Source: an uncultured Acetobacteraceae bacterium (GTDB lineage: Bacteria; Pseudomonadota; Alphaproteobacteria; Acetobacterales; Acetobacteraceae). From it: a stretch of DNA of 15,929 nt. A program made the position numbers and the translations under genes. The notes under the pieces were generated by a model. That model ran no database searches and had not been told where the DNA came from. It saw only the letters and a list, made by a program, of their open reading frames with translations. The stretch lies in assembly GCA_937930165.1 (NCBI GenBank), contig CALGVL010000320.1:1-15929 (forward strand), read 5' to 3'. Shown piece after piece: positions 6,780 to 13,853 of this stretch (position 1 is the first letter of the stretch; each line of letters begins with the position of its first letter).

Positions 6780-8065
6780 GCCCCGCCGATCAGGCCACGG
6801 GCCAGCCGCACCAGCCCGCCAGCTTCTCCCTCCCCATTCAGGTCGTCGAGGCCAGCGGCGTCACCGCCTGGCTGGTCGAGGACCATGCCGTGCCGGTGGT
6901 CTCCATCGCCTGGGCCTGGCGTGGTGGCGCCGCGCTCGACCCGGTGGGGCAAGAGGGCGCCGCCGCCATGGCCGCCGCCCTGCTGACCGAGGGCGCCGGC
7001 ACCCTTCCCGCCACTGAATTCGCCGATGCCCTGCGCAACGAGGCGATCAGCCTCTCCTTCTCCGCCGACCGCGACGGCTTCGAGGGCAATTTCCGCGCTC
7101 TGACCGAGGCGCTGCCAGTGGCGCTGCGCCTGGCGCATCTCGCCATGACCGCGCCGCGGCTGGACGCGGAGGCGGTGGAGCGGGTGCGTGCCCGCTCCAT
7201 CCTCGCCGCCCGGCGCATGCTGGAGACGCCCCGCGGCCAGGCTGGCCGCGCCTTCTGGGCCGGCGCCTATCCTGAGCATCCCGCCGGCCGCCCGACCGGC
7301 GGCACCGCCGAGAGCCTGGCCGCCCTGCCGGTGGAGGCGATCCGCGCCGCCCTGGCCCGGCAGGTCCGGCGGGAAGGGCTGCTGGTCGCCGCCAGCGGCG
7401 CCATCACGCCGGAGGAGCTGCGCGCGCTCCTGCCCCGCCTCTTCGGCGACCTGCCCGAAGGTGCCCCGCCGGCACCGCCCCCGCTGCCGCCTTTCCATCG
7501 CTTCGGCCAGCGCATCCTGCCCGTCCCCTCGCCGCAATCCGCCGTGGTCTTCGGGCAGGAGGGGCTGGATGCCGAGGATCCGGACTGGGAGGCAGCGCAG
7601 GTCATGCTGCGCATCCTGGCCGGGGGCGGCTTTGCCTCCCGGCTGATGCAGGCGGTGCGGGAGAGGCGCGGCCTCGCCTATGGCATCGGCGCCGGGCTGG
7701 ATGTGATGTTCCGCCATGGCGTCATCGTCGGCGCCGTCTCCACCGAGAATGCCAGGGTGGCGGAAACCCTCGCGGTGCTGCGGGAGGAATGGGCCCGCAT
7801 GGCGCAATCCGGCGCGACGGCGACGGAGCTTGCCGATGCGGTCGCCTATCTCACCGGCTCCCTGCCGCTGCAATTCACTGACAGCCGCCGCATCGCGGAC
7901 GGGCTGCTGGCGCTGTTGCGGAACGGGCGACCCGTGGACTGGCTGGCCGGCCGGCCGGCGCGGCTCGCGGCGCTGACGCAGCAGCGCATCGCCGCGGTGG
8001 CGGCGCGGCTGCTGCAGCCGGCGGATCTCTCGCTCGTGATCGCGGGGCAGCCGGTCGGGCTTTGA
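6776..8065 (+). CDS. M16 family peptidase-like protein, non-catalytic partner
   Basis: A 429-residue M16-fold protein whose start overlaps the stop of the catalytic M16 gene (ATGA). Where the zinc motif belongs the sequence reads GAAAMAAALL (61-70), so the two His and the Glu are replaced by Ala (about A64, A67, A68). It keeps the C-terminal substrate-binding signature VRERRGLAYG, with R295 and Y302 at the family spacing. This is the usual split of roles in bacterial M16 heterodimers: one chain carries zinc, the other grips the peptide. Unlike its partner it shows no evident signal peptide (MSPADQATGQPHQPASFSLP), which leaves open how it would meet an exported partner. The frame is open upstream, but a longer protein would overlap the previous gene deeply. 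Confidence 0.9.
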   Translation: MSPADQATGQPHQPASFSLPIQVVEASGVTAWLVEDHAVPVVSIAWAWRGGAALDPVGQEGAAAMAAALLTEGAGTLPATEFADALRNEAISLSFSADRDGFEGNFRALTEALPVALRLAHLAMTAPRLDAEAVERVRARSILAARRMLETPRGQAGRAFWAGAYPEHPAGRPTGGTAESLAALPVEAIRAALARQVRREGLLVAASGAITPEELRALLPRLFGDLPEGAPPAPPPLPPFHRFGQRILPVPSPQSAVVFGQEGLDAEDPDWEAAQVMLRILAGGGFASRLMQAVRERRGLAYGIGAGLDVMFRHGVIVGAVSTENARVAETLAVLREEWARMAQSGATATELADAVAYLTGSLPLQFTDSRRIADGLLALLRNGRPVDWLAGRPARLAALTQQRIAAVAARLLQPADLSLVIAGQPVGL

Positions 8066-8078
8066 GCCGGCAGCGGAC

Positions 8079-8100
8079 AGAGGGGAGGGGAGAGGAGAGG
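8079..8100 (+). promoter_or_regulatory. Purine-rich ribosome binding region of pgi
   Basis: A run of almost only A and G ends directly before the ATG at 8101 and contains several overlapping GGAG/GAGG cores. It decides the pgi start over the TTG at 8062, which overlaps the stop of the preceding gene. Confidence 0.6.
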
Positions 8101-9762
8101 ATGACGGAAGGTCTCGCGGCGGCCTGGGCGGATATTGCATCCCTGGCGCGGAATCCGCGGCCGGATGGCAGCGCGCCCGGCTCGATCCGCCCCCTCTTCG
8201 CCGCTGATCCCGACCGCTTCGCCCGCATGTCCCATTCGGTGGACGGGCTGCTGCTGGACCTCTCCAAGACCTCGCTGACCGACCAGGCGCTGGCGGCGCT
8301 GCTGGCTCTGGCCAAGGCGGCGGATCTGGAGGGCTGCCGCGCCGCCATGGTGGCGGGGGAGCCGATCAACGCCACGGAACGCCGCGCCGTGCTGCACATG
8401 GCGCTGCGGGCCCCGCGCGAGGCGGGGTTCCGCACCGGCGGGGAGGACGCCTCGGCCGAGGTGCACAGGACGCTGGACCGCATGCGGGAATTCTGTGCCG
8501 CGGTGCATGCCGGCCGCGTGCGGGGCGCCACGGGGGAGCGCTTCACCGATGTGCTGAACATCGGCATCGGCGGCTCCGATCTCGGCCCGGCCATGGCGGC
8601 GCGGGCGCTGTGGACGCCGGCCGCGCCGATGCGGGCGCATTACCTGGCGAATGTCGATGCCCATGCCTGGGAGGCGCTGCGCCCTGCGCTGGATCCGCGC
8701 CGCACCCTGGTCCTTGTGGCGTCCAAGACCTTCACCACCCAGGAGACGATGACCAATGCCGCGCTGGTGCGCGACTGGCTGGCGGCGGCCGTGGGGCAGG
8801 ACGGCGCCAAGGCGCATTTCGCGGCGCTCTCCACCAATCTGAAGGCCACCGCGGCCTTCGGCATTCCGGAGGAGCGGGTCTTCCCCTTCCGCGACTGGGT
8901 GGGTGGGCGCTTCTCGATGTGGTCGGCCATCGGCCTATCGCTGGCCCTGGCCCTGGGCTGGGATGCCTTCGCGCGGCTGCTCGCCGGGGCGCGGGCGATG
9001 GACGAGCATTTCCTCGCGGCGCCGCTGCCGCGGAACCTGCCGGTGCTGCTGGCCCTGGCAGAGATCTGGCATGTGGACGCGCTCGGCTACCCCGCCCGTG
9101 CCGTGCTGCCCTATGACGAGCGGCTGGCGCGGCTGCCGGCGCATCTCCAACAATTGGAGATGGAGTCGCTCGGCAAACGGGTGACCATGGCGGGCTCCCT
9201 GGTCGCGCATGCCACCGGGCCGGTGGTGTTCGGGGAGCCGGGGACGAATGCGCAGCACAGCTTCATGCAATTGCTGCATCAGGGCACCACCCCGGTCCCG
9301 GCCGACATCATCCTGATCGCCAGGCCCGACCACCCCTATGCCGACAGCCATCGCAAGCTGCTGGCGAACGGCCTGGCCCAGGCCGAGGCGCTGATGCGCG
9401 GCAAGAGCGCCGCCGAGGTCCGCGCCGAGATGGAGGCCGCCGGCGCGGATCCCGCCGAGATCCAGCGCCTGCTGCCGCACCGTGTCTTCCCCGGCGACCG
9501 CCCGACCACCACCATCCTGCTGCCCCGGCTCGATCCCTTCACCCTGGGGCAGCTTGTCGCGCTCTATGAGCACAAGGTCTTCTGCCTCGGTGCGCTCTGG
9601 CGCATCGATGCCTTCGACCAATGGGGGGTGGAACTCGGCAAGCAGCTTGCCGACGCCATCCTGCCGGAGTTGGAGAAGGGGCCCAAGCCGGGGGCGCATG
9701 ACAGCTCCACCGAGGGGCTCATGCGGGCGATCCGGCAATTGCAGGGTGGCGGCCAGGGCTGA
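8101..9762 (+). CDS. pgi: Glucose-6-phosphate isomerase
   Basis: Interconverts glucose-6-phosphate and fructose-6-phosphate in the cytoplasm. The 553-residue length is typical of the long bacterial/eukaryotic form. Visible landmarks: the phosphosugar-binding loop NIGIGGSDLGP, SKTFTTQETMTNA, family signature DWVGGRFSMWSAIGLS, and GEPGTNAQHSFMQLLHQG carrying the catalytic Glu (E379). His 411 in RPDHPYADSH and Lys 514 in WGVELGKQLA sit where the family has its other catalytic residues. Thirty-five bases separate it from the M16 gene, so it may share their transcript, although the function is unrelated. An 8-bp hairpin spans its stop codon. Confidence 0.98.
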   Translation: MTEGLAAAWADIASLARNPRPDGSAPGSIRPLFAADPDRFARMSHSVDGLLLDLSKTSLTDQALAALLALAKAADLEGCRAAMVAGEPINATERRAVLHMALRAPREAGFRTGGEDASAEVHRTLDRMREFCAAVHAGRVRGATGERFTDVLNIGIGGSDLGPAMAARALWTPAAPMRAHYLANVDAHAWEALRPALDPRRTLVLVASKTFTTQETMTNAALVRDWLAAAVGQDGAKAHFAALSTNLKATAAFGIPEERVFPFRDWVGGRFSMWSAIGLSLALALGWDAFARLLAGARAMDEHFLAAPLPRNLPVLLALAEIWHVDALGYPARAVLPYDERLARLPAHLQQLEMESLGKRVTMAGSLVAHATGPVVFGEPGTNAQHSFMQLLHQGTTPVPADIILIARPDHPYADSHRKLLANGLAQAEALMRGKSAAEVRAEMEAAGADPAEIQRLLPHRVFPGDRPTTTILLPRLDPFTLGQLVALYEHKVFCLGALWRIDAFDQWGVELGKQLADAILPELEKGPKPGAHDSSTEGLMRAIRQLQGGGQG

Positions 9763-9775
9763 ACCCGCCTGGCCG
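9750..9775. terminator. Hairpin spanning the pgi stop codon
   Basis: CGGCCAGG (9750-9757) and CCTGGCCG (9768-9775) form a perfect 8-bp stem with a 10-base loop containing the pgi TGA. It lies between the convergent pgi and flavin reductase genes, so it could end transcription from either side. There is no T-run, so intrinsic termination is uncertain. Confidence 0.35.
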
Positions 9776-9829
9776 GACCAAGCCATCCTGAACGGGACCT
9801 GCCCCAGGTGGAACAGGCCCCGGGCGTGG

Positions 9830-10462
9830 TCAGCCCTGCCCGCCCGCCGGCGGGAAGGCGCCGCGGTCGGTCGGGCGCAGCGCCTCGAACATCGCCGTCA
9901 TGTCCGTGTAGTCGCGGTAGCCGCAGCGGGCGATGGTCCGCGCCGCCACCGTGTCGAAACGCCCGTCCTTCAGGAAGCGCTCGTCGATATGCACGCCCAC
10001 GACTTGGCCGATGATGAGGAAGCCGCCGGTCGGGCGGCCCTCGGTATCGGGCAGTTCCATCGCATGCACCACCCGGCATTCCAGCGCCGCCGGGCTCGCC
10101 GCCGCGCGGGGCGGGCGGACGAGGCGGGAGGGCGCAGCGGCGATGCCGGCGGCCTCGAATTCGCTGACACCCTCGGGCAGGCTGTCCGAGGAGGCGTTCA
10201 TCGCCTCGAACAGCGGCCGGGTGGCGAGGTTGAAGACGAATTCGCCGCTGGCCCGCGCATTCGCCGCGCTGTGCTTCAGCCCCTCGCTGCCGAAGGCCAG
10301 CATGGGTGGCCGGTTGTGGACGATGGCGAAATAGCTGTAGGGCGCCAGATTGGGCCGCCCGGCGGCATCGAGGGTGGAGATCCAGCCGATCGGCCGCGGC
10401 GCGACGATGGCCTTGAAGGGGTCGTGGGGCAGGCCGTGGTCCTGCCCGGGCTCGTAGAACAT
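9830..10462 (-). CDS. Flavin reductase family protein (FMN-binding split barrel)
   Basis: A 210-residue protein. The N-terminal half has the family pattern: HDPFKAIVAPRPIGWISTLD, then GRPNLAPYSYFAIVHNRPPMLAFGS, then a segment typical of the FMN-binding site (GEFVFNLATRPLFEAMNASS). Relatives use FMN with NAD(P)H or supply reduced flavin to a partner oxygenase; no partner gene is visible here, so the substrate is unknown. The ATG at 10462 is chosen because the homologous region starts at MFYEPGQDHGLPHDPFK; the frame is open to 10567, but those extra residues are Arg-rich and lie in the upstream non-coding stretch. It is convergent with pgi and divergent from mutL, with 131 bases before the mutL start. 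No strong Shine-Dalgarno sequence precedes it. Confidence 0.88.
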   Translation of the reverse strand: MFYEPGQDHGLPHDPFKAIVAPRPIGWISTLDAAGRPNLAPYSYFAIVHNRPPMLAFGSEGLKHSAANARASGEFVFNLATRPLFEAMNASSDSLPEGVSEFEAAGIAAAPSRLVRPPRAAASPAALECRVVHAMELPDTEGRPTGGFLIIGQVVGVHIDERFLKDGRFDTVAARTIARCGYRDYTDMTAMFEALRPTDRGAFPPAGGQG

Positions 10463-10593
10463 GCGAGGGGTCCGGAGAAAATCTTGTGGCCGGAGGCGGT
10501 TGGAGACCCCAGATAAAGGCTTCCGGCCGCGCCGCAAAACTTGCCGCCGCGCCGGCGCCCGGCGCATGGTCCTTTCCCCTGGTTCCTTCCTGC
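10463..10593. other. Divergent promoter region between flavin reductase gene and mutL
   Basis: This 131-base region has AT-rich patches near 10477-10489 (GAAAATCTTGTGG), 10511-10522 (AGATAAAGGCTT) and 10534-10541 (GCAAAACT). TTTATC on the minus strand could serve as a -10 box for the reductase gene, but no well-spaced -35 partner is evident on either strand. Neither start has a strong ribosome binding site. Confidence 0.4.
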
Positions 10594-12417
10594 ATGCCGA
10601 TTCGCATCCTCCCCGAAACCACTGCCAACCGCATCGCCGCCGGCGAGGTGGTGGAGCGCCCGGCCGCGGTGGTGAAGGAGCTGGTGGAGAACGCCCTGGA
10701 TGCCGGCGCCACCCGCATCGCCGTGACCCTGGAGGAAGGCGGCATCGGTCGCATCCTGGTGGAGGATGACGGCGCCGGCATGACGCCGGACGACCTCGAA
10801 TTGGCGGTGGAGCGCCACGCCACCTCCAAGCTGCCCGAGGAGGAGTTGCTCTTCCGCATCGCCACCCTCGGCTTCCGGGGGGAGGCGCTACCCTCGATCG
10901 GCGCCGTCTCCCGCCTCACCCTCACCAGCCGGCCGCGCGGTGGCGATGCTCATGCCATCACGGTGGAAGGCGGCCGCAAAGGGCCGGTCATGCCGGCCTC
11001 CGGCGCGCCGGGCACGCGGGTCGAGATGCGGGACCTGTTCTATGCCGTCCCCGCCCGCCGCAAATTCCTGCGCCAGCCGCGCTCCGAGGCGGAGCATGCG
11101 ATCGAGGCGGTGCGCCGCCTTGCCCTCGCCTGGCCGGAGGTCGGCTTCCGGGTGGTGAGCGAGGGCCGGGAGGTGCTGAACCTCGCCCCGGCCGGGCGCG
11201 ACGACCGCATCCGTGACCTGCTCGGCCCGGATTTCGCCGGGGCTGCCCTGCCGGTGGAGGGCGAGGCCGGCGCGCTCTCGCTTTCCGGCCTCGCCGCCCA
11301 GCCGGCCTATACGCGGGCGACCGGCACGGAGCAGCATCTGGTGGTGAACCGCCGCCCGGTGCGGGACAAGGTGCTGCGCGTCGCCCTGCAGGTCGCCTAT
11401 CGCGACCTGATTGCCTCCGGCCGCCATCCCGTGGCCGCGCTCTTCCTGGAATTGCCGCCGGAGGCGGTGGACGTGAACGTCCATCCGATGAAGACGGAAC
11501 TCCGCTTCCGCGACGAGAATGCGGTGCGCGGGCTGCTGATCTCGGCGCTGCGGCGGGCGCTCTCGGCCGGGGCCGGGGTGGCGCAGCCGGCGCCGGCCCT
11601 GACCAGCTACGCGCCGCGCCGGCCTTCCGGCTGGTCCTCCTCCGGTGCGTCCTGGCGCCGGCCCGCCCCCGCGCCCCTGCCGCCCAGCGCCGCGGCGGCA
11701 GGCTTCGCGGATGTGCAGGTCGGCCTGACGCCCCCGCCTGCGCCCCCGCCACCGGCTGCCCATCCCAGCCTGCCGCTGAGCTTCGCACCGCCGCGCCCGG
11801 CCCCTGCGCCGCCGCCGGAACCGGCGCCGGCCGACCACCCGCTCGGCCGGTCGCTGGCGCAGATCCTCGACACCTACATCCTGGCCGAGGCGCCGGATGG
11901 CGCGCTGGTGCTGGTGGACCAGCATGCCGCGCATGAGCGCCTGACGCATGAGGCGCTGCGCGCGCAGCTCATTGAGGGCGGCGTGCGCAGCCAGCCGTTA
12001 CTGCTGCCCGCCGTGGTGGACCTGCCGCAGGCGGATGCGGCGCGGCTGCTGGCCCATGCCGCCGACCTTGCCCGGCTGGGCCTGGAGATCGAGAATTTCG
12101 GCCCCGGCGCAGTGCTGGTGCGCGCCCTGCCGGCGCTGCTCGGCCCCGCCGATCCGGCGCCGCTGCTGCGCGACCTGGCCGAGGAACTCGGCGCCTGGGA
12201 GGAAACCACGGCCCTCGACCGCAAGCTGGATGCGGCGGTGGCGCGGCTGGCCTGCCATGGCTCGGTCCGCGCCGGCCGGCGGCTGACCCCGGCGGAGATG
12301 GACGCGCTGCTGCGGCAGATGGAGGCGACGCCCCGCGCCGCCACCTGCAGCCATGGCCGCCCCACCTTCCTCCGCCTCGGCGCCGCGGAGCTGGAGAAGC
12401 TGTTCAGCCGGCGCTGA
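10594..12417 (+). CDS. mutL: DNA mismatch repair protein MutL (endonuclease-type)
   Basis: A GHKL ATPase that links mismatch recognition by MutS to strand incision. The 607-residue protein begins MPIRILPETTANRIAAGEVV, which fixes the start at 10594; a longer open frame upstream is not coding. ATPase motifs: E29 and N33 in ELVENALDAG, D58 in EDDGAGM, RHATSKL (74-80) and LGFRGEALPSIGAVS (92-106). A Pro/Ala-rich linker covers about residues 330-425. The C-terminal domain has the endonuclease motif DQHAAHERLTHE (442-453), matching DQHA-x2-E-x4-E, with ACHGSVRAG (from 553) and CSHGRPT (585-591) as the other metal-site motifs. This suggests a nicking MutL, as in bacteria lacking MutH. Common forms of the last two motifs are ACR/ACK and CPHGRP, so His 555 and Ser 586 are small variations. 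Confidence 0.97.
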   Translation: MPIRILPETTANRIAAGEVVERPAAVVKELVENALDAGATRIAVTLEEGGIGRILVEDDGAGMTPDDLELAVERHATSKLPEEELLFRIATLGFRGEALPSIGAVSRLTLTSRPRGGDAHAITVEGGRKGPVMPASGAPGTRVEMRDLFYAVPARRKFLRQPRSEAEHAIEAVRRLALAWPEVGFRVVSEGREVLNLAPAGRDDRIRDLLGPDFAGAALPVEGEAGALSLSGLAAQPAYTRATGTEQHLVVNRRPVRDKVLRVALQVAYRDLIASGRHPVAALFLELPPEAVDVNVHPMKTELRFRDENAVRGLLISALRRALSAGAGVAQPAPALTSYAPRRPSGWSSSGASWRRPAPAPLPPSAAAAGFADVQVGLTPPPAPPPPAAHPSLPLSFAPPRPAPAPPPEPAPADHPLGRSLAQILDTYILAEAPDGALVLVDQHAAHERLTHEALRAQLIEGGVRSQPLLLPAVVDLPQADAARLLAHAADLARLGLEIENFGPGAVLVRALPALLGPADPAPLLRDLAEELGAWEETTALDRKLDAAVARLACHGSVRAGRRLTPAEMDALLRQMEATPRAATCSHGRPTFLRLGAAELEKLFSRR

Positions 12418-12457
12418 GGCCGCCCACCGGGTGTCCCTCGATCTCCGGGCGGGAAAG

Positions 12458-12493
12458 CCGGGGCCGGTGCCGCGTTACCGCGGTGCGCCCCGG
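12458..12493 (+). terminator. Two-part hairpin between mutL and the propeller lipoprotein gene
   Basis: An outer stem CCGGGGC (12458-12464) with GCCCCGG (12487-12493) encloses an inner stem CCGCG (12470-12474) with CGCGG (12479-12483) and loop TTAC. It totals 12 GC-rich pairs with a small internal loop. It starts about 40 bases after the mutL stop and ends four bases before the next gene's GGAGGA. It may end mutL transcription or shape the following leader. No T-run is present. Confidence 0.4.
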
Positions 12494-12497
12494 ATCC

Positions 12498-12503
12498 GGA
12501 GGA
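12498..12503 (+). promoter_or_regulatory. Strong ribosome binding site of the propeller lipoprotein gene
   Basis: GGAGGA lies seven bases before the ATG at 12511. It supports a start that would otherwise look unusual because the signal peptide has no basic residues. Confidence 0.65.
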
Positions 12504-12510
12504 CACTCCC

Positions 12511-13845
12511 ATGCCCCCGCCTTCCGCGACTGCATGTTTGCTCCTCCTGCTCACGCTCTGCGCCTGCGGGGATGTGGCGGGGCTGCCGGTCGCGGCCGGG
12601 ACCGGCCCCGAGCCCAGCCTGCCGCCGCCGCGGCAGACGCTCTTTCCCACCGTCAACATTGCCCCGGCCCGGGGCTGGCCAGAAGGCGCCGCCCCGATCG
12701 CCGCCGCCGGGCTGCGGGTGACGGAATTCGCCCGGGATCTCGACCATCCGCGCTGGCTGCTGGTGCTGCCGAATGGGGATGTGCTGGTGGCGGAGACCAA
12801 CGCCCCGCCGAAGCCGGAGGACCGCCGCGGCATCCGGGGCTGGATCGCCTCGCTGGTGATGGCGCGCGCCGGGGCCGGGGGGGCGAGCGCCAATCGCATC
12901 ACCCTGCTGCGCGACGCCGATGGCGACGGCGTGGCGGAAACCCGCTCGGCCTTCCTGGAGGGGCTGAATTCCCCCTTCGGCATGGCGCTGGTCGGCCATG
13001 ATCTCTACATCGCCGATACCGATGCGCTGCTGCGCTTCCCCTACCGGGACGGCGAGACGCGCATCGCCGCGCCGGGCGTGAAGGTGGCGGAGCTGCCGGC
13101 CGGGCCGATCAACCGCCATTGGACCAAGACTGTCATCGCCAATGCCGATGGCTCGCGGCTGTATGTGACCATCGGCTCCAACAGCAATGTCGGCGAGAAC
13201 GGCATGGAGGCGGAGGCCGGGCGCGCCGCGATCTGGGAGGTGGATCCACGCACGGGCCGCCATCGCATCTATGCCTCCGGCCTGCGCAATCCGGTGGGCC
13301 TGGCCTGGGAGCCGCGGACCGGCGCGCTCTGGACCACGGTGAACGAGCGCGACGAGATCGGCAGCGATCTGGTGCCCGACTACATGACCGCGGTGCGGGA
13401 TGGCGGCTTCTATGGCTGGCCCTACAGCTACTGGGGCCAGCACTCCGATGCGCGGGTGCAGCCGCAGCGGCCGGATCTGGTGGCGCGGGCGATCGTGCCG
13501 GATTATGCGCTCGGGCCGCATACCGCTTCGATGGGCCTGGTCATCTCCGCGCGCAGTGGCCTGCCGGCGCCCTTCGAGGAGGGCGCCTTCATCGGCCAGC
13601 ACGGTTCCTGGAACCGCCGGCCGCTGAGCGGCTACAAGGTGGTCTTCGTGCCCTTCGCCAATGGGCGCCCTGTCGGCATGCCGCTGGATGTGCTGGGGGG
13701 CTTCCTCGACTGGCAGGGCAATGCGCTCGGCCGCCCGGTCGGTGTCGCCCTGGATGGGAGGGGCGGGCTGCTGGTGGCCGATGATGCCGGCAACCGCGCC
13801 TGGCGGGTGGCGGCAGGGCCGGCCCGGCTCGCCGGCCGGCCCTGA
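12511..13845 (+). CDS. PQQ-dependent sugar (sorbosone/glucose) dehydrogenase family lipoprotein
   Basis: A 444-residue protein with a short hydrophobic leader and a possible lipobox LCAC (Cys 19), followed by Gly-Asp. The mature part shows the soluble glucose/sorbosone dehydrogenase beta-propeller pattern: GLRVTEFARDLDHPRWLLVL, LPNGDVLVAET, LNSPFGMALVGHDLYIADTD, YASGLRNPVGLAWEP, LWTTVNERDEIGSDLVPDYM, DGGFYGWPYSYWGQ and IGQHGSWNRRPLSGYKVVFV. Relatives oxidise aldoses or sorbosone with PQQ in the periplasm, but many members lack a proven substrate and PQQ use is inferred here. The leader has no Lys or Arg, which is odd for a lipoprotein, yet the strong GGAGGA at 12498 supports this start. The gene converges on the ketopantoate reductase gene with only eight bases between stops. 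Confidence 0.88.
   Translation: MPPPSATACLLLLLTLCACGDVAGLPVAAGTGPEPSLPPPRQTLFPTVNIAPARGWPEGAAPIAAAGLRVTEFARDLDHPRWLLVLPNGDVLVAETNAPPKPEDRRGIRGWIASLVMARAGAGGASANRITLLRDADGDGVAETRSAFLEGLNSPFGMALVGHDLYIADTDALLRFPYRDGETRIAAPGVKVAELPAGPINRHWTKTVIANADGSRLYVTIGSNSNVGENGMEAEAGRAAIWEVDPRTGRHRIYASGLRNPVGLAWEPRTGALWTTVNERDEIGSDLVPDYMTAVRDGGFYGWPYSYWGQHSDARVQPQRPDLVARAIVPDYALGPHTASMGLVISARSGLPAPFEEGAFIGQHGSWNRRPLSGYKVVFVPFANGRPVGMPLDVLGGFLDWQGNALGRPVGVALDGRGGLLVADDAGNRAWRVAAGPARLAGRP
13816..13842. terminator. Hairpin at the end of the propeller lipoprotein gene
   Basis: GGGCCGGCC (13816-13824) and GGCCGGCCC (13834-13842) form a perfect 9-bp stem with a 9-base loop directly before the TGA at 13843. It lies between convergent genes and could stop transcription from both sides. 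It is inside coding sequence and has no T-run, so it may simply reflect GC-rich codons. Confidence 0.35.
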
Positions 13846-13853
13846 TCCGTGGG

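Noticed and set aside
8062..8100. pgi starting at TTG 8062
   Set aside because: The extra 13 residues are a translation of the purine-rich ribosome binding region; the ATG at 8101 follows it directly.
9797..9809. Small hairpin ACCTG-CCC-CAGGT after pgi
   Set aside because: A 5-bp stem is expected by chance in such GC-rich DNA and no T-run follows.
9564..10925. A 453-codon minus-strand frame across the flavin reductase and mutL start
   Set aside because: It runs out of frame through the flavin reductase gene and antisense to mutL and pgi, and shows no family motifs.
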